Source: an archaeon
GTDB lineage: Archaea; Nanobdellota; Nanobdellia; Pacearchaeales; GW2011-AR1
Length of the DNA: 50,297 bases
Direction: 5' to 3'
Assembly: GCA_030605415.1 (NCBI GenBank)
Contig: JAUWIJ010000008.1
Location: 1-50,297, forward strand
The translations under genes were made by a program, and so were the position numbers. Under the pieces are notes generated by a model. It ran no database searches. It saw only the letters and a program-made list of their open reading frames with translations, and was not told the DNA's origin. Positions 25,975 through 38,300 of the stretch are shown here, piece by piece (positions within the stretch are counted from its first letter, which is position 1; each line of letters opens with the position of its first letter).

Positions 25975-26485
25975 TGCTCAAGTCCGCAAATTAAAATTTT
26001 AGTTTCGGGCGCCCTTTGGGCAGAAACGTTAAAAAATTTTATTTTGCAATAAATACGATAATCAAAATTGATTTTTCACGCAAAGTTAGTATGCCCCAAC
26101 CTAATTTATATTATATTTGTGAGGGTACAGCGTGCCCCAACCTAATTTTAAAGAATAAATCTGTGAGGGTATCTGAGTTTTGGAAAAACTTCCCGTTTTT
26201 CCGTTCCCAGACCGTTTCACTCTGAGAACTTAGAACCGCCCCCGGGGCGTGCCCCCTGCCCCCACTACCAACTACCAACTACCCCTATCCTCCCCCGCTC
26301 CCCAGTTCCCAGTTCCCCCTCTAAGTTCTGAGTACTGAGTTCTAAGTTCCCGCCAAGTTCTGAGTACTGAGATCTGAGATCTCGTCTAAGTTCTGAGTAC
26401 TGAGTTCTGAGTCGGCGTGCCCCAACCTGTCTCCCTTTTGTATTTGTGAGGGTATCTCGTCTAAGTTCTGAAAGAACAAAGCGAC
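25975..26485. repeat. Repeat region before the 1161-residue surface-protein gene
   Basis: No gene is supported from 25919 to 26528. Three copies of the TGCCCCAACC...GTGAGGGTA element lie at 26092-26127, 26132-26171 and 26417-26454. Between them are units of TTCTGAG/AACTCAG, CTACCAA, and ACTGAGTTCTAAGTTC in 7-nt register, and a palindrome GGGCGCCC near 26009. TTTTAAAAG near 26500 is a plausible TATA box for the downstream gene. Confidence 0.8.
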
Positions 26486-26528
26486 CGAATTAAAAACTTT
26501 TAAAAGCACCGCTTCCTTCAAACCTCGA

Positions 26529-29500
26529 ATGGAAAAGAGAGAGAAAATTACAATTGTTATAGGACTTTTCTGTCTATTCATTTTCATATTTTTTATACTA
26601 TCCTTCATACAAATTTCACAAGAGTTAACGGGACGTGTAATATTCAATTCTCAACCAGATGCAACAGAGGGTAAAGACACTTATATAAGAGAAGATCTCC
26701 CAAGCAATAGTTTCCCGACGGCAACCGAACTAAGTATAGGAAAGACGGCAGCCGATAAAGAATTCCGCGCTATCCTGCAATTCAACCTCTCATCAATCCC
26801 CCAGGCAAACACAATAGTAGATGCAGTAGTTCAGGTATATCTGGAAACAGCCTCGGGAAACTCAAATATAACCATCAAAGCCTATCAATTAACATCCGAA
26901 TGGACCGAAGCAGAAGCATCATGGAATAATAAAACAAGTTCAGCAACATGGTCATCAGCCGGAGGCGACTATAACCCCGTCGAGATAGACACACAAATAT
27001 TCACAAACTCCTCGGGAAACTACTACAATTTTACAATAACAGAATTAGTCGCCGGATGGACAAGCGAAAGCCACAACAACTACGGAATCATCCTAATAGC
27101 ATCGGATACCTCTGCGGGAAACTATTCACAAATTTCTTCATCAAACTCAGCGACGGCATCTCAAAGACCAGAAATAATAATAGAACACACTCCAAATGCA
27201 GTCCCAACCATAAATAACATATCAACAGACACAAACTCAACAAGCCCAAAAGAAATCGGAGAAAGCGTAACCTTCACAACCGACTGGACAGACCTTGAAT
27301 CCGACGACACACAAACATATATTTGCAATTCCTCGAACATAACTTTTTCAGAAGGATGCGTCGACACAACGTTCTGCAGCACTTCACTCGCGTCAACAAA
27401 CCCCACGACATGCTCATACACAATCCTCTCGTCGGACAACACAACAACAAGTTTCTGGGTAGCCGTATGTGACGCAAACAACTGCTCATCAATCTCCTCA
27501 GAAAATTACTTCCACATAAACCACCCACCAATCGTCAACATCACTCAGCCAAACGGAGGAGAAACAGTAAACCAATCTCAGGGAAACTACTCAATAACCT
27601 TTGATGTTTCAGATGCTGACTCAAACGCTCTCACGGCAAGTATCTATTACGGAGAATCACAAAACTCAACATCGAACATAATAACATCGAACATCAACCT
27701 GACAAACTATTGCACCGACGCAGATTCAGACACAGCCACAACAAACGACTGCGCATACTCATGGAACAGCATAGGAATACACGGAACCTATTACCTGACA
27801 ATAATCCTCAACGACTCCTACTCAGACACAACCGACTCCTCAGATTCAAGTTTTGACGTCCGAAGTATAATAGATATAGAAGCCCCCCAAATAACAAATG
27901 TCAATATAGAATCCGACCTAACCTCTGGAGAACAAGCGACAATCTCGGCGACAATCTCCGACGACAATATGAACAGCGTATGGATTGCATTTAACTACAC
28001 ATCAGCGAACACAACAATGTCGAACACAACCGCGACCTCATTCAGCGCAACAATCACCGCCCTCGCCGTCGGAACATACAAATTCAAAATTTACGCAGAC
28101 GACAAAGTAGGCAACCTCAACGATTCACTAAGCTGGCAGGAATTCAGCGTAACAAAACCAACCGCCACATCCCAAAACGAGATAGCTCCGTCGACAGCAC
28201 TACCATATCACACAATAAAAATTACAACGCAACTATACGCAACCGACCCACTACAAAATGTCTATGCTTATTTAACCGTCCCCGATGGATTCACATTCCT
28301 TTCCGACTATCCCCAAAACTCCTTAATGGGAAACTTCATAGCTGACCAAACAAAAACAGCGACGTGGTTTCTATCCGTTCCCATATCAGAAGCGACATAC
28401 ACTCTAAATATAACGTATACCGACATCTACTCAAATTCATGGAACTCATCCAACATGGAAGTCCAGGTCACATCTGCCGTCGGTGGTGGCTATCTGACTG
28501 AAGTCAGCGGCTATCCCGAAGTAGAAGCAACCGGCATTTACTACACAGAAGCATTTTTCAAACAATCGGGAACATACACCGACCCCGACTCCATAGCAAT
28601 TACAATCTACGACGCTGCCAAAAACCTCATTGCCACCACAACTATGACACAGAAAGAAACTGGAATATATAATTATTCTTATTCCGTAGGTGCCGCACCA
28701 ATAGCAGGACAGTGGGAAACAATAATCAACGCGACAATTTCTTCCACATCATATTACGCAAGAGAATTCTGGAAAGTCGTCGGAGCCCTTTTTGACATCG
28801 GAAGCATCGAAATAATAAATTCCGACATAAATAATTTAAACATTTCAGTAATCGCAGAAAACGTCGGAAACAACCCAACCGATTTATCGTTATCATGGAA
28901 TTTGACAAGAATAGATACCGACGAACTTTTAGATTTCGGGATGGAAACATTTGCAGTAGGAGCAACCCCGGTAACAAAATACATTTCTCCCTCGACGGAT
29001 TACGTCGGGCAAGTGCAAATAACATTCGTCGGCTACTACCTCGACACAGAAAAAGCGGGAGCATATAAAACATTCAGCACAACATCGGGAAACATATCTT
29101 GCGGAGATGGAATATGCAACGGAGACGAAACCTGTTCGACATGCCCATCAGATTGCGGAACCTGCCCGGTCGTAGACACCGGAGGCGGCAGCGGAGGCGG
29201 TAGCACAGCCGCGCCAATAATACAGCAGGAATACTCATTGGAAATAATAGATTTTGAAAATATAATTTACCTCACAAAAAATCTTGAAAAAATAATTACC
29301 ATAACAATAAAAAACACAGGCAATACAGACATAACAAATATCATCCCTATATTTGAAACACTAAATGAAGAATACTATACTATACTTCCTCTTTCCGCAG
29401 ACACACTCAGCCCAAATGAAACAGCCGAATTTCAAATAAAATTTATGATAACAGATTTTATCGGGGAACAAGAAACGCTCTTAAAAATAACCTCAAACGA

Positions 29501-30014
29501 ATTCAATCTAACAGAAACAATCACGATAAATGTCCTCAGTATGAAAGATTATTTCATAAAAGAATTACAAAGATTGAGAGACAAAATTGAGAGACTAAAA
29601 GAACAATTATTAGAAGCAGAAAAACACGACCTTATCGAAGATTTATCAATCTGTGAAGTAATTTTAAAGGATATAGAAACTGATATAGAAAAAGAAGAAT
29701 TTATTAATGCAAAAGATAACATAGAAAGAGCAGAGAATTGTATTAAAAATATTGAAGACAGATTCTCACAACTAAAAGAACAACCCGCTACAAAAACTAA
29801 AATGACAGAATATGTATTTTGGATAATCACATGGATATTAATTATCTTATTAATTGCAGTAATTATAGTGGTAATATACATTCTGATAAAAAAACTAAAC
29901 TTCATCAGCCTCATCAAACAAACCCAAACAGCATCCCCTCAGCAAACAGATGAAATCACAAAAAGAAAATTCATTGACGACAAATTAAAAAATATTAAAG
30001 AGAAACTAGGTTAA
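26529..30014 (+). CDS. 1161-residue surface protein with DNRLRE-type domain, Ig-like domains and membrane anchor
   Basis: An N-terminal signal/anchor (ITIVIGLFCLFIFIFFILSF) precedes a domain of about 165 residues resembling DNRLRE/CBM96 carbohydrate-binding modules (DTYIREDLPSNSFPTATELS, then FRAILQFNLSSIP and WNNKTSSATWSSAGG). Several Ig/cadherin-like beta domains follow, then a Cys-rich link (CGDGICNGDETCSTCPSDCG), a Gly/Ser hinge, another beta domain, a coiled coil (about 1007-1085), a membrane helix (about 1094-1120) and a basic-to-mixed cytoplasmic tail. Probably a glycan-binding surface protein. It ends where the convergent coiled-coil gene ends. Confidence 0.82.
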   Translation: MEKREKITIVIGLFCLFIFIFFILSFIQISQELTGRVIFNSQPDATEGKDTYIREDLPSNSFPTATELSIGKTAADKEFRAILQFNLSSIPQANTIVDAVVQVYLETASGNSNITIKAYQLTSEWTEAEASWNNKTSSATWSSAGGDYNPVEIDTQIFTNSSGNYYNFTITELVAGWTSESHNNYGIILIASDTSAGNYSQISSSNSATASQRPEIIIEHTPNAVPTINNISTDTNSTSPKEIGESVTFTTDWTDLESDDTQTYICNSSNITFSEGCVDTTFCSTSLASTNPTTCSYTILSSDNTTTSFWVAVCDANNCSSISSENYFHINHPPIVNITQPNGGETVNQSQGNYSITFDVSDADSNALTASIYYGESQNSTSNIITSNINLTNYCTDADSDTATTNDCAYSWNSIGIHGTYYLTIILNDSYSDTTDSSDSSFDVRSIIDIEAPQITNVNIESDLTSGEQATISATISDDNMNSVWIAFNYTSANTTMSNTTATSFSATITALAVGTYKFKIYADDKVGNLNDSLSWQEFSVTKPTATSQNEIAPSTALPYHTIKITTQLYATDPLQNVYAYLTVPDGFTFLSDYPQNSLMGNFIADQTKTATWFLSVPISEATYTLNITYTDIYSNSWNSSNMEVQVTSAVGGGYLTEVSGYPEVEATGIYYTEAFFKQSGTYTDPDSIAITIYDAAKNLIATTTMTQKETGIYNYSYSVGAAPIAGQWETIINATISSTSYYAREFWKVVGALFDIGSIEIINSDINNLNISVIAENVGNNPTDLSLSWNLTRIDTDELLDFGMETFAVGATPVTKYISPSTDYVGQVQITFVGYYLDTEKAGAYKTFSTTSGNISCGDGICNGDETCSTCPSDCGTCPVVDTGGGSGGGSTAAPIIQQEYSLEIIDFENIIYLTKNLEKIITITIKNTGNTDITNIIPIFETLNEEYYTILPLSADTLSPNETAEFQIKFMITDFIGEQETLLKITSNEFNLTETITINVLSMKDYFIKELQRLRDKIERLKEQLLEAEKHDLIEDLSICEVILKDIETDIEKEEFINAKDNIERAENCIKNIEDRFSQLKEQPATKTKMTEYVFWIITWILIILLIAVIIVVIYILIKKLNFISLIKQTQTASPQQTDEITKRKFIDDKLKNIKEKLG

Positions 30015-31901
30015 TTATTTCTTCGTCTTTTTCCCCAACTTTTCTGAAACTCTTCCGCCCTTCACTTTTTCTTTTCTTTTCTTTTTCAAAACAGCTCTCG
30101 CCTTTTCTAAATTCTTTAATCTGTTTTCTTTTTTATCCTCTTTTTCCTTTCGTTTCTTTTTCAGAGAAGCTCTCGCCTTTTCCAAATTCTTTAATCTTTT
30201 TTTAATCTGAATTTTACTAAGATTTTTCTTAACGACTTTCTTTTTCTCAAACTTCTTTTTCCCAGTTTGTAGTTCCCCTTTCTCAGTTGGGAGTTGGGAG
30301 TTGGTAGTTGGGAGTTTATCAGCTTCGCTGATAGTTGGGAGTTGAGAGTTGGAAGTTGGGAGCCCCCCCGCTCCCCCGTTCCCTGCCCCCGCTCCCAACT
30401 CCGAACTCCGAACACCTGACTTCTTTTCTCCCAACTCCGAACTCCCAGCCGCAACATCTTTGATGTTGCTCCCTATTCTTTTCTGCAATTTATTTTTAAT
30501 ATCCAAAATTTTAGCCCCTATATCTTTTTCTACCTTCTTTAAAAAAAGATTTTTCTTCCCCAAAAACTCTTCTGGTTTTGATACAGGAACTTCCGCAACC
30601 TTAACCGCATTCACAGCATCCACAACTTCCTGATTTTCAGAAGGCTTCAGAGCTTTCTCCTCTACTACTTCCGCACTTTCATCTGAGTTCACAACCTCTT
30701 GACTTTCAGAAGGCTTCGGAACAGTTTCCGATTTTACTGCTTCCGCACTTTCAACATCATCCTCTTTTTTTGCAGCAACAGCAGGCACAGGCACCTTTTT
30801 AATTACCACACTGGGCTCTGCTTTTGGAGCATTTCTTATCTCGGAAATCTGATTAAATAATTTCTCAATAATCTCTATCATATCCACCAACTGATTTTCA
30901 TAATCACTCACACTTTTAACGCTCTCATCCCCAATCTTCAACCCAAGGTTTCCAATATCCTCCTCGTTTCGTCTCGAAATTGATAAATTCGTTTCAATAA
31001 GATTACTAATCTCACCTATACTTTCTCTCACCACCTTAACATCCGCAATTTCACTCTCAAAAGCAGAAAGTTTATTTCCATAAGTTTTCTTAAAATCAAG
31101 ATAATCAGAATACTTAACAACATTCTCATAATCCAATTTGAGTTTCTCAATTAAATCCTTCAGCCCGGAATAAGACTCATCAAGATTAGTCACAACCGCA
31201 CCAACCTTCTGACTCTCTGCAAACCCCTTCCTCAATTCCATAAAAATCTCTTGTGCCTTATCCGCCTGCATCTTAGTCTTAGAACTAAGTTTTTGCGTCT
31301 CAATCAAATCTTTTTTAATATCCTCATTCAATTTCATCAACCCTTCAGTGCCAACAAAAATTTCAGACTTCCTTTTTAAGTCGTTAATTTCACTCATAAT
31401 CTCATTCATAAACTGACTATTCGCTTCAATTTTCTCACCAAGAGTAGATACTTTAATATCCATTTTCTGATAATCAACCCTCAGTGATTCCGGTTTCACC
31501 TCTTTAACCACGTCGATAACCTTCTCCGCTTCCACCATAGACTGAGAAATTTTTTTCTCGTTTTCAAGATTCGTAGCTCTAATCTCACCAATACTCTCAC
31601 TGATAAACGAAAATTTCTCATTAAACTGTTTTAATCGCTCCTCAATCAAATTAATCTTCACATTAACTTTTTCAATCTGCAAATTATCCACTCCACTCTC
31701 CTTCGCTGAAGGAACCTCTTTTTTTGACTCCACTACCTCTTCTGCTTCTGAAGCCGGCACATCTTTAGGTTTCTTAACACTTTTAGATTTCTCCGACTCC
31801 TTCACCTCACCCTTAGATTCAGCATTCTCCTTATCAAAAACTTCCTCCTGCCCAACATCAGGAGGAGCCTGTCCGGCATCCTTCTTTAAAAATTCAAACA
31901 T
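30015..31901 (-). CDS. 628-residue cytoplasmic coiled-coil protein with basic C-terminal repeats
   Basis: No signal peptide or membrane helix. An acidic N-terminal region is followed by long coiled coils including LIEERLKQFNEKFSFISESI, a segment reminiscent of archaellum accessory FlaC/FlaCE proteins (low confidence). Two near-duplicate AEVVE/KPSE(S/N)QEVV segments lie near residues 390-430. About 70 residues near 480-550 are translated composite repeat DNA (SNSQLPTISEADKLPTTNSQ). The C-terminus has two copies of RLKNLEKARA-LKKKRKEK and is strongly basic, possibly binding nucleic acid or acidic lipids. It is the next gene downstream of the HerA-fusion gene on the same strand. Confidence 0.7.
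   Translation of the reverse strand: MFEFLKKDAGQAPPDVGQEEVFDKENAESKGEVKESEKSKSVKKPKDVPASEAEEVVESKKEVPSAKESGVDNLQIEKVNVKINLIEERLKQFNEKFSFISESIGEIRATNLENEKKISQSMVEAEKVIDVVKEVKPESLRVDYQKMDIKVSTLGEKIEANSQFMNEIMSEINDLKRKSEIFVGTEGLMKLNEDIKKDLIETQKLSSKTKMQADKAQEIFMELRKGFAESQKVGAVVTNLDESYSGLKDLIEKLKLDYENVVKYSDYLDFKKTYGNKLSAFESEIADVKVVRESIGEISNLIETNLSISRRNEEDIGNLGLKIGDESVKSVSDYENQLVDMIEIIEKLFNQISEIRNAPKAEPSVVIKKVPVPAVAAKKEDDVESAEAVKSETVPKPSESQEVVNSDESAEVVEEKALKPSENQEVVDAVNAVKVAEVPVSKPEEFLGKKNLFLKKVEKDIGAKILDIKNKLQKRIGSNIKDVAAGSSELGEKKSGVRSSELGAGAGNGGAGGLPTSNSQLPTISEADKLPTTNSQLPTEKGELQTGKKKFEKKKVVKKNLSKIQIKKRLKNLEKARASLKKKRKEKEDKKENRLKNLEKARAVLKKKRKEKVKGGRVSEKLGKKTKK
30262..30475. repeat. Composite heptamer cassette inside the coiled-coil gene
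   Basis: GTTGGGA units, the palindrome ATCAGCTTCGCTGAT (about 30318), CCGAACT/CCCAACT units and AACATCTTTGATGTT (about 30455) occur within the reading frame of the 628-residue protein and encode the low-complexity segment with SQLPT motifs. The parts match the intergenic cassettes. Confidence 0.85.
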
Positions 31902-32323
31902 TTTTATTTCCCATTTTATTTTTCATTGTTTTTTTGCTCGTCCCTCGCTCAAAACAGAACTGAGACCGCTTCGCTCTGAGAACTGAGACCGCTTCGCTCT
32001 GAGAACTGCCCCCCGCTTCCCCCTCTGAGTCGGCGTGCCCCAACCCATTTCCCCTTTTTATTTGTGAGGGTATCTGAGTTCTGAGATCTGAGATCTGAGT
32101 TCTGGAAAAACTTTCTGTTTTTCCGTTCCCAGACCGCTTCGCTCTGAGAACTGAGACCGCTTCGCTCTTAGAGCCACCCCCGCTTCCCCGTTCCCTGCCC
32201 CCAGTTCCCCGCTCCCAACTCCAAACTCCAAACCTCCAACTTCAACATCTTTGATGTTGAACTCCCCCAGCTCCCCGCTCCCGACTTCCGAACTCCTAAC
32301 TCCGAACTCCGAACTCCTAGTAG
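31902..32323. repeat. Repeat region between the HerA-fusion gene and the coiled-coil gene
   Basis: No gene is supported here. It holds tandem copies of a unit AACTGAGACCGCTTCGCTCTG, one TGCCCCAACC...GTGAGGGTA element at 32035-32072, GATCTGA/TTCTGAG units, the palindrome TTCAACATCTTTGATGTTGA (about 32241) and CCGAACT heptamers next to the stop codon of the giant gene. Confidence 0.8.
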
Positions 32324-35300
32324 CTATTTTTTAACAACCTTTTTAGTCGCACCAACGACGGGCACCTGCCCCGCAAAAACAGACACCTCTTTTTTCAACG
32401 TATTAATTTCTTGCTCAATTCCCAACGAATCTTTGGTCGGAACATTCCCCTTAAACGGCTTCAGTCTATCTTGCAATCCTTTAATTTTAATTTCCAACGC
32501 AGAAGTCTCCTTCCCTTTCTTTTTCTCTTCCTCCACGCTCTTTTTAATATCCAAAATTTTCTGATCAAAAGATACTTTTCCTTGTGGATTTTTCTTTATA
32601 TATTTTGCCCTCTCAATCTTCGCCTTCGCAATTCCCTCGACAACTTCAGACCTACTCATCCTTTTCCTAACAAGATGCACTGGTGTCTTGCCTGCCTTTT
32701 TCCACTGCTCCTCAACTTTTGGCCTCAAAGATTCCAAATACATATCCGCCATCTGAAACTGACCAGATTTTATCTTCGCCTTAGAAAGTTTAATCTCAAG
32801 TTCCAAATCCATAACGTCGACTTCCAGCTTCTTTAGTTCCGACGCCTGATATTCCAAATCCTCAACCTCCATAAAATACTTCTCGTACTTCGTCAGCTCC
32901 TCATTCGACAGTCTCTTAGTGCTATGCAAGATAGGTCTAAACGAAATAAAATACGGTCGCCCGCTATTATACTCGGCATTAACAACCATCCCTGTTCCAA
33001 TCGGCTCCTTAACAACCGACTTCAAAACATCGTCGCCATACTTCATACTAATCCTGTCCAAATCTCCTTCATACCTCGTCCCCATCTGAACCTCCGTCCC
33101 AATATTCGCCTTAATCTCTCCAATGAAATCACTCAAAACCTGAGAGATAAGGAATAGTCCAATTCCCCATTTCCTAAATTCTCTTGCCCCCCTCTCCAGT
33201 TGAACAAACCCTTGTCCGCTTCCACCAAACTTAGGAAGCAATCTATGAACCTCGTCGTAAACAATCAGTGTCTTAAGTTCCTGACTCTCTTCTGGCTCCG
33301 TCTTAAATATCTGCTCAATAGTACTCGCAACAACAATATCAATTTCCTTCGGAGACAAATGACTAACATTAAAAATCGTAATCTCGCCAGGACGATTCAT
33401 ATATTTCTTAATATCAATAATTTCATAAGGGTCATGAATCGTCTGGATAGTCCCGTCAAACGATTTAGCATCAGAACTCTTCATCCCAAAATAACCATAC
33501 CGCTTCAACATCTTAGCATCTTCGCATTTCCTCAAATAACCAGTCCATTGGGCAGTCGGATCGAAAATAATAACGCTCTTCTTTTTAACCAACGCCTCCT
33601 CAATAATACTCTGCGCCGCAATTGTTTTACCACCGCCAGTAGCCCCTGCTATTAACGTATGCATCTGTAATTTATCCATATCAATAAATGTCCTGATTCC
33701 CGTCTCTGCCACCATCCCAACAAATCCGGAATGAGAACTTGCCTGAGGAAGTTTATTCAACTCAACCTTTGACTTAAACCGTTTCTTCTGAAATTCTCTC
33801 CATCTCAAAAATAGGTATCCTCCAATGCTCGCCGCAATCACTAACAACCCGATTAAATACATCCATATAGGAATACCAAACAATTTTCTGACAAAGAAAT
33901 TATACTGCACATTAATATAAGCAATCGAACTCGCCTGCATATCTCCATCTAATTCACTATTAGAATAATAAGCAATCGCCTTTATCATATATTTGCCAAC
34001 AGGGACATACTCCGGAACCGTCATATTTTTAACAACACTTATCGAAGTTTCAACTGCAAACGCTTCCTCTGTTCTGAACACAATCTCCCCGCTCTTCAAA
34101 TCTATCAACTGCAAATCAAACTGAACATCAACCCTCTTCGTCTTCCCTAAATTAAGAAGGTCTGTTTGCAGTCTCAAAATCCCGCCAGGTTTAACAGTCG
34201 GCGTCAGGGGCTGAATCTTAACATCCAAAAGTTTCCCCTCGGGAGCCAATATTTTGATAGTCATAGGAATACTTCCCTCGTCCTCCTCTGAACTAATTAC
34301 TAAATTTCCATTATACTCCCCAAGCTCAGCAAACTTAGGAGCTATAATCTTGATTATCAAATCCTTTACTTCGTTAGCTTCAAGTTTAATATCATTAGAT
34401 TCAAAGAAAACCAACGGCTGAACCTCATCTGTCGCTTTCAAAGAAATTATAGATTCTCTTGCCAATGTATTTCTCAATTTAATTCTAACAGTAACAGTCT
34501 CCCCTGCAAACAATTCCTTATAGATTGAAGTGGTCTCCAACTTAACTCCCCCGATGTTCAAAAAACTTTTAACAATATCCTCTATCTTTGCTAAATCCGC
34601 ACTGCTTAAACCACTACTTCCCCCGCCCCCTCCGCCACTGGAAATAATAGTTGTCCCTCCTGTTGTCGTGTCCTTGCAATCCGCAGAACAACTTGTTGTT
34701 GTCTCGGCATAAGTCGTCTCGCAAACCCCGTTTCCACATTTGTTTTCCGCCAAAAAATACGAACTGAATCCAACCGAATTCCCCGTAACTTGTTTCGCGT
34801 CCCTGTCCAAAGAATAATCCCCCAAGACAGACCAAATTCCTATACATCCCCTATCCGTATAATTCCAGTTCTCACATTTTACAATTCGCCATTCGGCATT
34901 ATTATCAATAAGATAATCGGAATAATTAAACACCAAAACTACGGCACTACTACCAAGCCCGGTAGAATTAATAGAAATTCCCTCAAACGGTTTATGTAAA
35001 CTTATTACCTCATCCAAAAATTCCCCATCCATTTTGTACAAATTAAAACTAATATTACTCTCCGTCAAATTCGTAAAATTAACATTCTTCACAGAAGCTT
35101 CATCGCCGGAAATCACAACATCTATATCATAAAATCTCCTGTTAACATCAAACGTCGCTTCCCCCTCGGAATTAGTCAAATTCGTCAGCAAAACCGTCGT
35201 AGTGTTCGGTCTCATTAAACTAATATTAACATTACTTACTGCGCTGGAAGCATAATCTGTAAGAACAACTTCCCAATTATACCTGTCATAAACTTCAAAC

Positions 35301-38300
35301 CAATCAACGCTTGAATTCAAATTCCCGCTCGTATCATTCGCAGAATAATTAACCGAATACTCTCCCGCCACATCTAACGCAAAACTATTATTAATATAAA
35401 GTCCTCCCGACAACGTAAACGTCAAATTTGTAACATTAGAATTAGGATGAGTCAAAACTCCCGTAACATTCTCGACGGCAACATTGTCGGTCACATTAAC
35501 TTCCAAGTCGATATTATCGTTTATATCAATATGATTTCTCGTAATATTAAAAGTCGGCGCGGTCACATCAGAATAACTAATCGCATCTAATTCAGTATCT
35601 TCTCTTATTCCATAAATATCATGAGTCAATTCCACCGTCAGATTATGCGTCGTCCCGTCGGAAATATCAGGGGCAGTGCACGAAATATTCCATTGATTAG
35701 TCGGGGAGCTATATGTCGAATTAATCCCAGAACAAAGACTCGAACCAATAGTCACGACCCACGTCGAATTGTCCGTTATATTCATCTCTCCATAAGTCGC
35801 ATTCGCCAACACAGAAATTATATCTCCCACAAGAACATCTTCCAAAGGTGAAGATTGCGTCGGCGAAATAATATTAATATCCAACGCGGTCACGCTCATA
35901 TTAATACTAACATTCATCTGAGTCGGACTCGCCGCTCCATCAATATTTGAAACAGTTATAATCCCGTCATAATACCCATCCTCCTCCGGAGCCGAATAAT
36001 TAATCATAAAATCTTTTTCCGTTCCTAAATCAACCTGCACAGAACTCACATTAGGATTAAACAATGTTGAATTCGTCGTCCCAAGATTCCACGTCATATT
36101 CACATTCCCGGTATTACTAATCGTAACCTCCTGTAAATCGCCAGAAAGACCAGAGCCCCTGGTAATATTAATAGAAGACGGAGACAACGACCAGCTCTTA
36201 GTTTCGGGAACAGTTGCCTGAATATCCATCGTCGTAGAAAAGCCCGACGCAGAAATATTTATCGTCCCATAATAATCACCTGCCGCAAATCCCGACGGCG
36301 CCGTCAAACTAACATTAATTATCTTAGAACTATTAAGTCCAATCTGAAAATTAGAATCATTAAACGAAACATCAAGACCAGTGCATAAACTTCCAGTATA
36401 ACAATCCAAACTCATCAAACTCAAAACCGTATTTCCAGTATTATTAATTTGCAAAATACTCGAATTAGTCCCGCCGGAATAAACCCCCGTAATTATCATG
36501 CTCGGCGAATGCGCAATAGAACTATTCTCCTCGACAGTTATTGAAAAAACAACCTCGTCGCTGTCAGTCCCAATGTCCGGATTCGTCCAGGTCATCGTCG
36601 CTGTAACATTATAAATCCCCGCCGTAGTCAACTCACTAACATTCATCCTAATAACATTACTATCAGTCAAACCCGCAGACAAATCGCCAAAAACATATTC
36701 ATCAACCTCAATCTCAGAATCCGCTGTCCACGTTAAAGTAGGCGAATAAGCCGTCACAAGCCCGCTATTATTTATCGTATAATTTACATAAACCGCCGCC
36801 GCATTATTTAAATCGACATTTGAAACGGTCGTCGAAGAATAATTCTGCTCGAGGCCGACGGTCGTCGTCCCATAAGAAGTAAAATTAAACACTCCCGAAC
36901 TAACAGACTTTCCTGAATTATCAAAAACACTCGCAACAACAGTATACGCTCCTGAAGTCGTCGGAGTATAATTCCCGCTATAGTTCAAAACAATATACTT
37001 CCCGTCACTCAATTCGAACTCGCCATAAGTCGTATTAGCGTCGGCATCTATCTGTGTATCTCCTCCGGGTCCTGAAAGATTAATTCGCGCGCCTGACACA
37101 TTCAACGCAACGTCATCCGTCGCTCTGAACTTAATCGTCACATTTTTGAACCGCTCCGCAATATTCCCGGCAACTCCATCCAGTAAAAACCAAACCCCGC
37201 TAATCTCCGGCGCCTGCTCCTCAATTGACCACGCATCCTCAATATTAAATTCGGCAGGTGTCGCACTCGCATTTGAAATACTAATTATCACTCCTATATC
37301 AATCAATTCCTCCGCATCCCACCCATTTTGCTTAACCGTAAATGTTGAATTCTCGCCCTTCGTAACATTCACCGACGTAGGATTTGTTCCGTCCCCGTTA
37401 TCCTCGGTAAACAAGTTATTATACAGCGTATAATCTTCCGAGCCCGAAGTAGAATAATCTATATCCATCGTCATATTAATATTACCCAAATTTACAATCG
37501 TCCAATTACCAACTTCCCCCTCCTCATTCAGCGAGAACGAATTATTATAAGTCCAATTAGCACTCGGCGACAAATACCACGAGCCATTCGTCGGAACAAC
37601 AACCGTAATATTAAGTAAACTCTCCCCGCCCGATTCGGCACTAACATTTATCGCCCCGCTATAATTTCCGGGAGCGGTCTGCGCAGGAATGTCCATACCA
37701 ATGTTCACCTGCGAAGCAGACCCCGCAGGAATTATTCCTATCGGGCTGGACGAATGAATAGTCACCCATGAATCCGAAAGATTTGAACTGCCCGTCGTAA
37801 TGTTCCCCTCCACAAAAGAAATATCAACATTCAAAACATTATCGCTCCCAGTCGCATTCACGAAAAACGAAAAATTCCCTGAACTCTCATGTTGGATAGT
37901 TAAATCTTCTTCATAGCTCGAAAGTTCCATCGTCGCATTCCCAACAACCACAACATACATCCCGCTGTACTGAATATAATTGTCCCCGCCCGCAATACTC
38001 CCGTCGTTGTCCGTCCAATTTGCTCTCCACGTTATATAATAACTGCCCGGTGTGGCAGTGTCTTTTATCGTTATCAACATCGTCGCGTTGCAACTCGCAT
38101 CAGGATAAATATTTGAACAAGGTGTAACCTCTACCACGCTGTCAATCGCACCCGCATGAGCAGGAGCATAAACATAAACGTCCGGAATCGACGCCCCGCC
38201 AGTATTATTCACCGTCACATTCCAGTTAAACGGATACTCGCTCCCATAACTATAATCCGTAATCGTCTTGTTCGCGACCGACAAACTCCCCGTCGTGTTC